Source: Runella sp. (lineage in GTDB: Bacteria; Bacteroidota; Bacteroidia; Cytophagales; Spirosomataceae). Taken from it: DNA of 64,000 bases. Every line of letters starts with the position of its first letter. Positions within the stretch are counted from its first letter, which is position 1. This document shows, piece after piece, positions 27,601 through 35,378 of this stretch. The DNA lies in assembly GCF_027484545.1 (NCBI RefSeq), contig NZ_JAIXST010000134.1, positions 1-64,000 of the forward strand, given 5' to 3'. Both the position numbers and the translations under genes were made by a program. Below the pieces are notes generated by a model. The model saw only the letters and a program-made list of their open reading frames with translations, did not search any database and was not told the origin of the DNA.

Positions 27601-27686
27601 GTCACTGTGCGATTTTGAGCAAAAAGCGCCCAAGAACAACAGGTTAGGCTAAAAATAAGAAAAAACTTGCGTAACAGATTATCCAT
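24627..27686 (-). CDS. SusC/RagA family TonB-linked outer membrane protein
   Basis: A 1019-residue TonB-dependent barrel that imports the ligand held by SusD. Signal peptide 1-23, then a CarboxypepD_reg-like domain at 26-105 (TVTGKVTTATDGQPMPGVNV) typical of SusC, then a TonB-dependent plug with the SusC signatures GYTTTQQKDV, NTSINASNRPLMIVDGIP and DASAKAIYGARGANGVVLIT (about 215-240), then the barrel ending GVTVNF. First gene of an operon with SusD and two lipoproteins. No adjacent regulator (SARP, anti-sigma or hybrid kinase) is present, so regulation is not evident. Confidence 0.95.
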   Translation of the reverse strand: MDNLLRKFFLIFSLTCCSWALFAQNRTVTGKVTTATDGQPMPGVNVTLKGASSGASTDADGSYRITIPNGKATLVFSFIGMLSQEVNVNNRTTINVELLESPTQLNEVVVTGYTTTQQKDVISSMTTIKSDRIKNLPVSGIDQALQGQAAGVRVSQSSGTPGGGVKVVIRGNTSINASNRPLMIVDGIPVYDGAVSQFGYGGQQDNAISSFNTSDVESIQVLKDASAKAIYGARGANGVVLITTKRGKANQKTNITMDVQRGTTEVVKRLDLLNSTEILGLQREALANYNAKQTNFADIIDPDARGLIPGVTDAVNTNWVDEVLRKGIYQQYQLSTSGGNDRTRFYLSGSYRDEEGVQLNNRFARYTGSFNLDHKASPKLSFGLNMSLGSTKNRRVFSDNAVDGVYGSSIRSLPYYSPFNEQGKLYTPNDPNYQGFPNGNPVAEALLPRQITYGTKVLGGINAEYAFLPNLRLRTKFSMDYNNSQEDTYNPTGTFYGSLPSIGGQGYGAYAASTLAIFLNSTVLTYNTAIGENHHISALLGGELLRSQGRSSSVQGRIFPRDEFTYIASAGVVDAGSSFYAQNGLVSGFGEVKYDYKDKYLFSATARYDGSSRFGQDRKFGFFPSVSAGWRLKEEGFLKDVNFLEDLKLRASYGFTGNERIGNFQFLGTWGATTYNGSSGVGPNSLSNPNLQWERTREANIGLDVAFWKGRLSFTAEVYDNVTDALLFAEPLPATTGFGALQGNIGSISNRGAEFTLRSVNFDGAFRWTTDLNLSRNDNKVVSLASDQPLFRGFTAAGVGATNVIKVGEPLGTFWGLKYLGVDVATGDALYDDFNGDGRITTDDAQVIGNAQPKLIGGLTNSFSWKGIDVSLFFQFSYGNKVMNYSNSFLLNPGTDLRVNQTRAALRRWQKPGDVTDIPRFEYNNGFNSYSSSRLVEDGSYLRLKNVAIGYTIPSKWTGKAKLGNVRLYATATNLWTLTRYIGADPEVSTLDGSTSAQGLDFFTLPQVKTLVAGVTVNF

Positions 27687-27985
27687 GTAAGAATATGTTG
27701 AAAATCAGGGATTTCTATGAGTATGTAAATGAGTAAATATATATTTGAAAATCAGGCAATTAAATTACATTTAAGTATAGGACGATTGAGAATTTATTCA
27801 CTCATTCGCAATTCACTCAATCACAATTTGTATTTAAGTGTGGTTATTGGGCGAAAATTTAGATAAAATAGTTGGGGGAAAATACGCTTAGCCCAATTAT
27901 TTATAAATTTAAAAACGAAACATTGTACTGAATGTTTTACAAGATACTTCATCTAATTTTGAATCAAAAGAAATATTCTTTAAAA
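27687..27985. other. AT-rich divergent intergenic region
   Basis: About 300 bases between the SusC gene (leftward) and the redoxin gene (rightward). It is very AT-rich and holds two copies of GAAAATCAGG (about 27698 and 27748) and a degenerate TTCACTCATTCGCAATTCACTCAATCAC repeat, described here only by its short units. A rightward TATATTTG occurs near 27740 but is 240 bases from the redoxin start. No confident promoter was found for either gene. Confidence 0.3.
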
Positions 27986-28495
27986 ATGGTGATTCAGACT
28001 AAGCTACTTTTTCTCATTGCTTTCACTCTTGCGAGTACTCTCGTTGAGGGTCAGGGGCATCTGTTTGTTTTCTACGATACCGAGTGCCCCATTTGTCAGA
28101 AATCCAGCAAGCGTCTACAGGAAATGTACGTGAAATATGGTCAAAACGTTGCGTTTAAGGCCGTATTTTCGACCAAATCTCTGAAAAGGTCGGATGTAAG
28201 GCAATTTAATAAAGAATACAATTTCACAATACCTTACGTCATAGACCGAAAGCATCGCCTTGTTGAACTCTATGACGCAAAAACTACCCCGGAAGTGGTA
28301 CTGCTTGACCAAAAAGGAGTAGAAATCTATCGCGGAGCCATTGATAATCAGTTTTTTGGACTGGGAAAATATCGACCAAAAACGACCGAATTTTACCTGC
28401 AAAATGCGTTGGAAGCCTTACAAAACGGCCAGCTCGTCTCTCCTCCCTCCACCGAAGCAGTAGGATGCTTAATCAACCGCAAAAAGTCTCGTTGA
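27986..28495 (+). CDS. exported thioredoxin-fold protein (redoxin)
   Basis: A 169-residue protein with a signal peptide (MVIQTKLLFLIAFTLAS, cleaved near VEGQ), then a thioredoxin-like fold with the active-site motif TECPICQK (CxxC) about 30 residues in and the cis-Pro region AKTTPEVVLLD. The ending STEAVGCLI is seen in redoxins of bacteria that also carry copper monooxygenases and haem proteins. It probably handles disulfides or copper/haem maturation in the periplasm. I chose the ATG at 27986 over one 54 bases upstream because the longer form would put a polar segment before the signal. The next gene follows directly. Confidence 0.75.
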   Translation: MVIQTKLLFLIAFTLASTLVEGQGHLFVFYDTECPICQKSSKRLQEMYVKYGQNVAFKAVFSTKSLKRSDVRQFNKEYNFTIPYVIDRKHRLVELYDAKTTPEVVLLDQKGVEIYRGAIDNQFFGLGKYRPKTTEFYLQNALEALQNGQLVSPPSTEAVGCLINRKKSR

Positions 28496-29647
28496 ATGTC
28501 TCAAAAATACGTCACCATCGTCAATCGTCACTACCCCCCCAATCCGGGCATTACGGGGGAGTCGGCTTGGGATTTGACCAAATACCTGATTGAAAACCAC
28601 GGAATTAAAGTAAGCATAGTCCACGTCAAACGCAACGATTTGGGCGGCGGACAAACCCGTCAACCGATTGGAACAACTTTTGAAATTTCGACAATTTACA
28701 AAGGTCAAAAAGGGATATTAAAATTAGCAGCCGGTTTTTTTGACGGTTTTTTCTTACTCATCAAAACCCTGCGCGTGCGTCGCGGCCCTGTTTTGTGTAT
28801 GACAAGCCCTCCGCTTTTACCTTTTTGGGCTTCATGGATGCTGCCAATTTTTGGGATACGTTGGGCTTTGTGGTCCATGGATTTATTTCCCGAAGGATTT
28901 GCCGCCGATGGAGTGATTAAAGCCTCTCATCCCGTTTACCGTTTTGTGCGTTGGGTCACGTACGGTCTTGCACCTTCACACCTTTTTTCATTGGGCCCCA
29001 ATCAGGCCAAATATATCGAAAACAGTTACGGTAAACCCATTCAAACGAGCATTATTCCGTGCGGGGTTTTGCTTGACCAACCCCGCGATTTTACGCCTCC
29101 CGATTGGCGCACAGACAACGGAAAAATCTACTTTGGCTACGCCGGTAATTTAGGTGATGCCCATTCATCTGAGTTTTTGTTGGCTATTTTAAACCATATA
29201 AATCCGCAAAAACAACATTTAGTTTTAGCGCTTTACGGGACAAAATCGCAGGAAGTGCTGAAAGCCGCCGAAGGAAAAGCAGGAGTCACTCTATTAAAAA
29301 GCATTCCCCGCAGTCAATTGCATTACATAGACGTTCATTTGGTGAGTTTACTGACAAAGTGGACACACATCGCCGTTCCTTCCAAGGCCATGAGTTCGGT
29401 TTGTGCGGGCGGTACGCTCTTGTTTTGCGGCAGCAAGGAAGCCGATACATGGACACTGTTGCAGGAAGCCGGATGGCACATTGAAGAATCCGCTGATATT
29501 GACAGTCAGGTATGTATGTTTTTATCCCGAATTACCCTCAATGAAGTTCTGAAAAAGAAAATCGCTGCCAACCGAGTGGCTGATAACCTGAAAGCTATGC
29601 TAACGGAAGGCTATGAGGATGTTGTAAAATTTATAAACACACCGTAG
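28496..29647 (+). CDS. glycosyltransferase family 4-like
   Basis: A 383-residue GT-B type glycosyltransferase resembling the WcaI/colanic-acid group. The N-terminal acceptor domain starts VTIVNRHYPPNPGITGES, and a membrane-associated hydrophobic loop follows (PVLCMTSPPLLPFWASWMLP). The C-terminal Rossmann domain carries FGYAGNLGDAHSSEFLL and a donor-site region around residues 300-330 (VHLVSLLTKWTHIAVPSKAM), the usual place of the nucleotide-sugar binding site. The usual ExxxxxxxE is not obvious. It probably works on surface polysaccharide. The start codon is immediately after the redoxin stop, so the two are likely co-translated. Confidence 0.82.
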   Translation: MSQKYVTIVNRHYPPNPGITGESAWDLTKYLIENHGIKVSIVHVKRNDLGGGQTRQPIGTTFEISTIYKGQKGILKLAAGFFDGFFLLIKTLRVRRGPVLCMTSPPLLPFWASWMLPIFGIRWALWSMDLFPEGFAADGVIKASHPVYRFVRWVTYGLAPSHLFSLGPNQAKYIENSYGKPIQTSIIPCGVLLDQPRDFTPPDWRTDNGKIYFGYAGNLGDAHSSEFLLAILNHINPQKQHLVLALYGTKSQEVLKAAEGKAGVTLLKSIPRSQLHYIDVHLVSLLTKWTHIAVPSKAMSSVCAGGTLLFCGSKEADTWTLLQEAGWHIEESADIDSQVCMFLSRITLNEVLKKKIAANRVADNLKAMLTEGYEDVVKFINTP

Positions 29648-29767
29648 AGACGCCACATCGGCGGACCGAAAATTTTGCGTCTCTACGATTCATCTTCGGT
29701 CTGCCGATAAGGCGTATCTACATTTTAATTGTACTCCGTTTTCAGACGCAAAATCTTGCGTCTCTAC
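29644..29767. repeat. palindromic MITE-like repeats
   Basis: The first element (29644-29721) is a 27-bp imperfect inverted repeat, 23 of 27 matching: arms start GTAGAGACGCC and end TCGGCGGACCGAA. A nested GTAGAGACGC / GCGTCTCTAC pair lies inside it. A second partial copy (about 29745-29767) repeats the GACGCAAAATCTTGCGTCTC core. The pair fills the gap between two convergent genes and could form a bidirectional terminator structure. The TCGGCGGACCGAA core is almost identical to a 13-bp insert in higB at 63087. Confidence 0.7.
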
Positions 29768-32397
29768 CTGCCAAATTTCAACGTTGTTCCCAATCGAAAA
29801 ACAGTACGGTCGTATTTGAAATTTTGGAATACGGCTACGGCTTCTACTCTGAAAAATGGAAAACCCGGCACAAGCCCATCAAGCCCGTATCCAAGTTCGG
29901 TATAGTGAGATAAGGTAGGCGTATGAAGATAATGCACCATTAAATTTTCTTTAAGCCCTGCCAAACGAACAAATGGGATGCGCGTCAACAGCAATCGTCG
30001 CGATTCGTTGACAACGTGTGCTTCTAAATATCGTTCTGAAGTGCTGAATCGGTAATAAGGCAAGGCACGAAAAGTAGTGAAGGCATCACCGTATTGAACA
30101 AACACCTGATTACCCAAAAAGTGCTTATAATCCATCAGAAAGGCGTTCCGATTGTTTAAAAACGTTCCCGCTGAAAAGGAATAATGCAACTCGCTTCTTA
30201 CCCCTGTTTGTACATCCTGACGCAGATTGAGTTCTACCAAATCAAAGTCGGAAACACTGTTGCCTACGTTGGGAATGCCTTTGGTATAATGGAAAATCAA
30301 CGACGGATTTTTATTCGTTAAATAACGCTTTCTGCCGTTATACAGACGATAGCGTTGCCCCGGTCGCCAGGTTAACGAGAAGTCAAAAGTGAGCGCTTCG
30401 TGGGGAGAAAAACGATAATAAGACTCTGTTGCTTTAAGACGATCGCTGTATTCTTGGTTAAAGGGCGCATTGGGCGTGAACGCAAATTGATTCCAACGAA
30501 TCCAGGGGCGGGCATTTTCGAGATTTTCCAATTCATAGCGGCGTCCGTATTCAAGACTTCCGGATACGCTGAAAACATCCGCCAAACGGGCGTAGTAAAA
30601 CGACAATCGCCCAAAATCCTTTTCGTAGATTTTCATGAAATTATTCTCAAACCACAACGTGGCCGAGGTATTCATAGTGGGGCTAATGGGATTTCCGGCA
30701 TTGAATTGAGATACATACCGCCCGCCCGTCAATGAAAGCCCGCGCCGCCGTCCCTGCCAACCCGTAGTCGCAGTTCCTGAAAACACTTTCCGTCCAAAGG
30801 CATAACGCACCAAGGGCTTGATATAAAAAGAGTTATCTCGATTCAACTGCCGTTTAAAATTAAAATTGCTTTCTACCACGTATCCATCTACGGTGTTGTA
30901 CGTAACGTTTTGAGGATTGAGCGGCCCCTCATAATCAAGTACCCATTTTTTAGAAAGTTTGAACGAACGCCCTGTCAGTACACCCATAAAATTCACATTG
31001 GAAGAGTCTTTTTTGGCTTTGGAACTGTCGGCTTTGATTTTTATTTCTTTCACAATGCGCACACTGTCGGAGTGGCGGTAGGTTTTGGTTTCAATTTCGG
31101 TGAGGGGAATACTTCGTATTTCGTTCCAAAACACGTCACTGCGTTTGTTGGCCATGGAATCAACGATGATTGAGTCATTACGAACTACATTAATGTCTTC
31201 TTTTTGGGCTTTTCGTTCGTTTTTATCCTGTTTTTCATACTCCTTCATCATTTTACGGAGCTGCTTGGTGGAAACGGCTTTCTGTTGCGCGGCTAATTCG
31301 TTGAGTTTTTTAGTCCGCAAGTCTTTTTTTGAAATATCACTGTCGGGCTTTTCAAATTTTTCATCCAATACCGTGACCGTTTCTTTAAATGCAGGATTGA
31401 CTTTCAGGTTTTTGTAAGTCATCGAAATCACGTACTTGAACTCACCCGAAAAACCCATCATGGAACCCCCAAAGCGAAACTGAAGACTGGTCGGCATCCA
31501 AACTTCCTGCACGGGAGTAAAGACCTGCTTTACATCCACGTCAAAGCTTTGAACGGTGGTTTGAAGATTCAGACTGTGAATGGCCCACGTATTCTCAATA
31601 ATATAAATTTGACCTTTGAACACGCCTTCCCCGTACGATCGAGAAATAACTTTGATTTTATTAACTTCCAAATCCCCTTCCCGAAACGAGCCTTCGTATT
31701 CAAACTTATAATAGCCCAGCGCTTTAGGTGAAAGCGGCGATACCGCATCCCCGACAGTTGGGTCATAAAAACTTGCCAGCACAAATGCGTTAGGACTGGG
31801 AGCGCTGTTGTCCAAGCTGTTACGAGTTGAAATAACGCGTTGTTGGTAGTTGTTAGGCTGGCGGAAAGTGATTTCATTCACACTCTCATTCAGTATAGGA
31901 CGACCTTCTTCAATGCCTTCTTTTTTGAGGGATTTTTCGAGAAAAAAGGGTATATTAGTGACGATACCCGTTGTCTTGATATAAGCACGAGCGCTATAGG
32001 TTTGTACCTGCAAGGCATGAAAACGCGCTTTGGCAATGGCTCTCCGCATGATAGTATAGGCGGGGTCTTCGCTTTTTGAGCCTATTTTTACTTCGTTGAT
32101 ATTGAGCGCCTGCTCTTCAAGAATGACGTCAAAAGTTTTAAAATCGTTTCCAACCTCTATGGTTTTAACGATATTTTTAAAGCCCAAATATTGAAAAACA
32201 ACCTCATACCGACCAGGCTGTAACACAAGTTCATAGCGACCGTCGGCGTTGGCCATTGTACCTAAATTAGTGCCTTTTACAGCCACAGCGGCATAGGCAA
32301 GCGGCTCCCCTTTTACGGTTTTAACAACCCCTCTGATACCACCCGCAAAAGCACCAAAACCGAGTAAAAAAGTAAACGTGAATAGATATGATTTCAT
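29764..32397 (-). CDS. DUF5686 and carboxypeptidase-regulatory-like outer membrane protein
   Basis: An 877-residue outer membrane protein typical of Bacteroidota. Signal peptide about 1-19, then a CarboxypepD_reg-like domain (GGIRGVVKTVKGEPLAYA, residues 20-95). Then the DUF5686 signatures PAYTIMRRAIAKARFH (about 115), a charged coiled region (KQLRKMMKEYEKQDKNERK, about 395-415) and a beta-barrel-like C-terminal half ending FRLGTTLKFGR. It probably spans the outer membrane; its substrate and function are unknown. The intergenic palindromes touch its stop codon. Confidence 0.88.
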   Translation of the reverse strand: MKSYLFTFTFLLGFGAFAGGIRGVVKTVKGEPLAYAAVAVKGTNLGTMANADGRYELVLQPGRYEVVFQYLGFKNIVKTIEVGNDFKTFDVILEEQALNINEVKIGSKSEDPAYTIMRRAIAKARFHALQVQTYSARAYIKTTGIVTNIPFFLEKSLKKEGIEEGRPILNESVNEITFRQPNNYQQRVISTRNSLDNSAPSPNAFVLASFYDPTVGDAVSPLSPKALGYYKFEYEGSFREGDLEVNKIKVISRSYGEGVFKGQIYIIENTWAIHSLNLQTTVQSFDVDVKQVFTPVQEVWMPTSLQFRFGGSMMGFSGEFKYVISMTYKNLKVNPAFKETVTVLDEKFEKPDSDISKKDLRTKKLNELAAQQKAVSTKQLRKMMKEYEKQDKNERKAQKEDINVVRNDSIIVDSMANKRSDVFWNEIRSIPLTEIETKTYRHSDSVRIVKEIKIKADSSKAKKDSSNVNFMGVLTGRSFKLSKKWVLDYEGPLNPQNVTYNTVDGYVVESNFNFKRQLNRDNSFYIKPLVRYAFGRKVFSGTATTGWQGRRRGLSLTGGRYVSQFNAGNPISPTMNTSATLWFENNFMKIYEKDFGRLSFYYARLADVFSVSGSLEYGRRYELENLENARPWIRWNQFAFTPNAPFNQEYSDRLKATESYYRFSPHEALTFDFSLTWRPGQRYRLYNGRKRYLTNKNPSLIFHYTKGIPNVGNSVSDFDLVELNLRQDVQTGVRSELHYSFSAGTFLNNRNAFLMDYKHFLGNQVFVQYGDAFTTFRALPYYRFSTSERYLEAHVVNESRRLLLTRIPFVRLAGLKENLMVHYLHTPTLSHYTELGYGLDGLVPGFPFFRVEAVAVFQNFKYDRTVFRLGTTLKFGR

Positions 32398-32467
32398 TTA
32401 ATATGCTAAAAGTAAGCCCTGACCCATTTTCAGAACGAATATAAGCCTGAAAACTTACATAATCCGC

Positions 32468-33079
32468 TTAATACACATGATATTCGTGTGGAATCGCAAT
32501 GGGAAAACGATTACCCATGAAAACATAAAAAATGATGCCGGTAATGATGAGGAACAACAAAATAATAAGTACAGCTTGAAAATCAGCTTGTCTCTGCTTT
32601 CCTGGCTCTTCCATTTTCTTTCGATGTGTAACCGCAACATGAACTCCAAACGCCATCATTCCCAAGAAATAATAGGGCACAAAGTAAAATTTGAACGGTG
32701 CTTCCAAAACCACTCGGGCTGCAAAATAGAAATCCGTATCCAACTTAAAATACTCCCTTTGAAAAAGTACCGCCGGAATATGCTGAACAATAAAGAACGT
32801 AAATACCACACCTGAGTAGATTTGGATGCGTTCGTTGAAAGTTATTGAGTTTTTCTTCTTTAAATTCTTAACCTGTCTTAGGCCGCTATACACCTGAAAA
32901 CCAAAGCATAAAATCAATAGAACTTCAATAATGGGTTGGCGATAGATTTTGCGCAAAGCTTCCATGATTTCTCGGTGCGTTTCAATTCCAAACCATGCCA
33001 TGGCGTGATTGAAAAGATGGGCTGAGACAAACACAGCGATTACAATTCCCGTAATTCGATGGATAGAAACTAATTTCAT
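32468..33079 (-). CDS. five-helix membrane protein, cytochrome b-like
   Basis: A 203-residue protein with five predicted membrane helices (about 8-26, 48-64, 84-105, 125-152, 172-193). Several membrane His residues (HRITG at 7, SAHLFNHAMAW at 21 and 25, VQHIPA) lie at helix ends, and the size and layout recall the haem-binding subunit of fumarate/succinate reductase or cytochrome b561. No catalytic partner is nearby, so this is only a structural resemblance. It sits directly downstream of a four-helix membrane protein gene on the same strand. Confidence 0.6.
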   Translation of the reverse strand: MKLVSIHRITGIVIAVFVSAHLFNHAMAWFGIETHREIMEALRKIYRQPIIEVLLILCFGFQVYSGLRQVKNLKKKNSITFNERIQIYSGVVFTFFIVQHIPAVLFQREYFKLDTDFYFAARVVLEAPFKFYFVPYYFLGMMAFGVHVAVTHRKKMEEPGKQRQADFQAVLIILLFLIITGIIFYVFMGNRFPIAIPHEYHVY

Positions 33080-33088
33080 AACAGGATT

Positions 33089-33472
33089 TTAAAAAACGGG
33101 AAGTATAAAAATTACGGTACCGATGATGAATAGACCAGTAAAAATATAAATAACAGGTTGATCAAATTTGAAGAAAATAACCTGCTCTACCGTGCGTCCC
33201 AGCCAAAAAAGGGAAAACCCAAGAAGCAATACATTTCCCAATTCTGTACGGTAAAGAGAATGAGGATAGAAAAAACAAAGGAATGCAACGAAGAAAAGTA
33301 AGTGTATAATGCGAAGATTGAGGATTTGCATTACTGCGCTATTCACCAGATGGAGCTTCCTTAACTCTTTATCCCACCGAAAGATTTTCCAGAAACATAG
33401 GTGAAAGATCGCGAAGAAAAGGCTGTAAATACCGCAGCCATAAATCAGCATTGTCTTGTCCATTTTGTGCAT
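33089..33472 (-). CDS. four-helix membrane protein
   Basis: A 127-residue protein with four strongly hydrophobic segments (about 10-28, 45-68, 80-95, 105-125). Polar features include HLCFWKIFRWDKELRKLH and SLYRTELG loops. It matches no family I can name with confidence. It lies 9 bases upstream of the cytochrome b-like gene on the same strand; the two likely form an operon and may form a complex. Upstream is the opposite end of a Crp/Fnr regulator gene, same strand. Confidence 0.6.
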   Translation of the reverse strand: MHKMDKTMLIYGCGIYSLFFAIFHLCFWKIFRWDKELRKLHLVNSAVMQILNLRIIHLLFFVAFLCFFYPHSLYRTELGNVLLLGFSLFWLGRTVEQVIFFKFDQPVIYIFTGLFIIGTVIFILPVF

Positions 33473-33531
33473 ATTTTAGGGCTCAAAAGTCGATCAAGAA
33501 AATGGAATTTCATTTGACAAAAGTCAAATAA

Positions 33532-34095
33532 TTAATATTTAGCCCTGATCCGGCTTAAAGTTTCGAGCGAAATGCCCAAATAGGAAGCAATGTGGGTCAA
33601 TTGAAGTCGATTTTGAATATTCGGGAAGCGTTTTAGGAAAGTTTCGTAGCGTTGTTGCGCATTCTGGAACTGTACCATATCTATGCGTTCCTGTAAAATC
33701 AGAAATTGCTCTTGTGTAATGAGTCTGCCGATTCGTTCAAAAGCGTGAAATTGGTGATATAACTCTTCCAAATCGTCGTACAAAAAAGCATACACTTCCG
33801 AATTTTCCAGAATTTCGATGGTATATCTACTGGGTTGACGCGAATAGAAGCTATCAATAGCCGTGAAAGGGTGGCCTGCGGTGGCCAACCAATCAATCAC
33901 TTCTTTGTCTTCTTTGCAATGAAAAATTCTGGCCAACCCACTCGCCATAAAGTACATGTAATGACAGACTTGGCCTTCTCGAAACAGCAAATGTCCTTTA
34001 GGATAATGTTTGATTCGCGTTTTTGCAAGAATCAATGCCTTAGCCTCATCGGGCAGGTCATTAACAGCTTCGAGAAAACTAAAAAGTGGTTGCAC
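33532..34095 (-). CDS. Crp/Fnr family transcriptional regulator
   Basis: A 187-residue regulator with a cyclic-nucleotide-binding-like sensory domain (residues 15-130; RIKHYPKGHLLFREGQVCHYMYF) and a shortened C-terminal helix-turn-helix (THIASYLGISLETLSRIRA). Compared with Crp, the DNA-binding domain is compact. Ligand specificity is unknown. The start is a GTG that lets translation begin just at the domain. It lies 59 bases upstream of the two membrane-protein genes and 12 bases downstream of DUF2252, so it may control those neighbours. Similar regulators in Bacteroidota often control single nearby genes. Confidence 0.85.
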   Translation of the reverse strand: MQPLFSFLEAVNDLPDEAKALILAKTRIKHYPKGHLLFREGQVCHYMYFMASGLARIFHCKEDKEVIDWLATAGHPFTAIDSFYSRQPSRYTIEILENSEVYAFLYDDLEELYHQFHAFERIGRLITQEQFLILQERIDMVQFQNAQQRYETFLKRFPNIQNRLQLTHIASYLGISLETLSRIRAKY

Positions 34096-34107
34096 AAAAA
34101 TTGAGCA

Positions 34108-35301
34108 TTATTCATCAAAAAAACCTTCTTCGTACGCTTCGCAAAACGCAAAATAATCCTGATGCACTTTATTAGGATACTCCTGACAATAGGAGAATAC
34201 GTCTTTTTGCCATTGGGTCTGCTTTGAAAATGCAATCAGTTCATCGGCGATGGAAGACCCCTGACGACCTGCACTTCGTAAATGCCCCGAGGCCGTAGTA
34301 GTTGCCATAATTCGGATCAATTCTTCCAACGATTCCAATTCACCATCCCAATAATTAAAATCAAATTTGTCCTGTTCTGGCTGCAATTCTTTCAAAACAA
34401 AAGAGGAATCAAACGAAACAACGGCGCTTAAAAGTGTTGGCAATACATTGGTAACGCGACTTTGGATACCAACGATTCGGTGAGCTTCTGTTGGCCAAAC
34501 GGGCTGGGGTAAAGTAGCCAAAGGAGCTAACGTGGAATGGCGGGCTTCTTTCAGGTCGAGCAAATACAGCTTTCCTTTGGTGCTTTCAACCAAGACTACG
34601 TATCGTTCCAGCCCCAAACTTGCCGTTCCCGTCACGCGTATGCCTACGTCACAAATGCGCTGAAAAAATGGGTTAGGGTGTTGTTGGGGCCAATCTTGCA
34701 GAAGTTTTTCTACTTTTTCCCGCTGGTTTGAAGTGAGAGGCAATACTTTTCCGGTTTCAAGATTGAGCTTACGTCCCTCATCACTTTTCACCGTACGTTC
34801 TTTTATCAGGTCTTTCCGGCGACGTTTTTCCAAATTTTCCAAGAAATCTTTCAACATGCCCGATGCAGTACGTCGCTCAATATCAATGGGTTTTCCCAGC
34901 GAAAGCGTTTTGGTATAACTGCTCAAAAATGCTTTTACGAGTGTATCGCATTCATTTTTTTCTAAATCCAATTCTTCCCCTGCCAAATAAATACTGGTCA
35001 ACATTCGACTTAACTCCCAAGTAGCCGGCAGCAGCAAAGCATCATCAAAGTCATTCACGTCAAAATAGACCAGTCGATTTTCGGCTTTATACGTTCCGAA
35101 ATTTTGAAGGTGCAAATCCCCGCATCCCCATACTCGTGTCGGGTCAGCAGTGGTAAAATGTTTGGCAAAATCTTCGTAGAAAACGGAAGAGGTTGCCCTA
35201 AAAAACAGGTACAATCCTTCGGCCATTCGGTCATACTTACGCTCTAAAAGCACGGTATTACGACCTGCGTTAAATGCTTTAATTTGTTCTATGACTGCCA
35301 T
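34108..35301 (-). CDS. DUF2252 family protein
   Basis: A 397-residue protein of the DUF2252 family, which shares a protein-kinase-like or aminoglycoside-phosphotransferase-like fold. Signatures: YDRMAEGLYLFFRATSSVFY, GCGDLHLQNFGTY (about 60; catalytic HxxN-like segment) and FDVNDFDDALLLPATWEL. No substrate is known. The protein is cytoplasmic, with no signal or membrane helix. It is followed by the Crp/Fnr regulator gene after 12 bases, so the two may be co-expressed. Confidence 0.85.
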   Translation of the reverse strand: MAVIEQIKAFNAGRNTVLLERKYDRMAEGLYLFFRATSSVFYEDFAKHFTTADPTRVWGCGDLHLQNFGTYKAENRLVYFDVNDFDDALLLPATWELSRMLTSIYLAGEELDLEKNECDTLVKAFLSSYTKTLSLGKPIDIERRTASGMLKDFLENLEKRRRKDLIKERTVKSDEGRKLNLETGKVLPLTSNQREKVEKLLQDWPQQHPNPFFQRICDVGIRVTGTASLGLERYVVLVESTKGKLYLLDLKEARHSTLAPLATLPQPVWPTEAHRIVGIQSRVTNVLPTLLSAVVSFDSSFVLKELQPEQDKFDFNYWDGELESLEELIRIMATTTASGHLRSAGRQGSSIADELIAFSKQTQWQKDVFSYCQEYPNKVHQDYFAFCEAYEEGFFDE

Positions 35302-35378
35302 TGGAAAGTGGAAAGGTTAAAGTTAAAAATTTACAGTTTAGGATTTAGGGGTTACTGTAGACTGTGAACCGTAAACTA

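Noticed and set aside
34108-35301. DUF2252 protein as a true protein kinase
   Set aside because: The kinase-like fold is known for the family, but the classical kinase motifs are not complete and the substrate is unknown.
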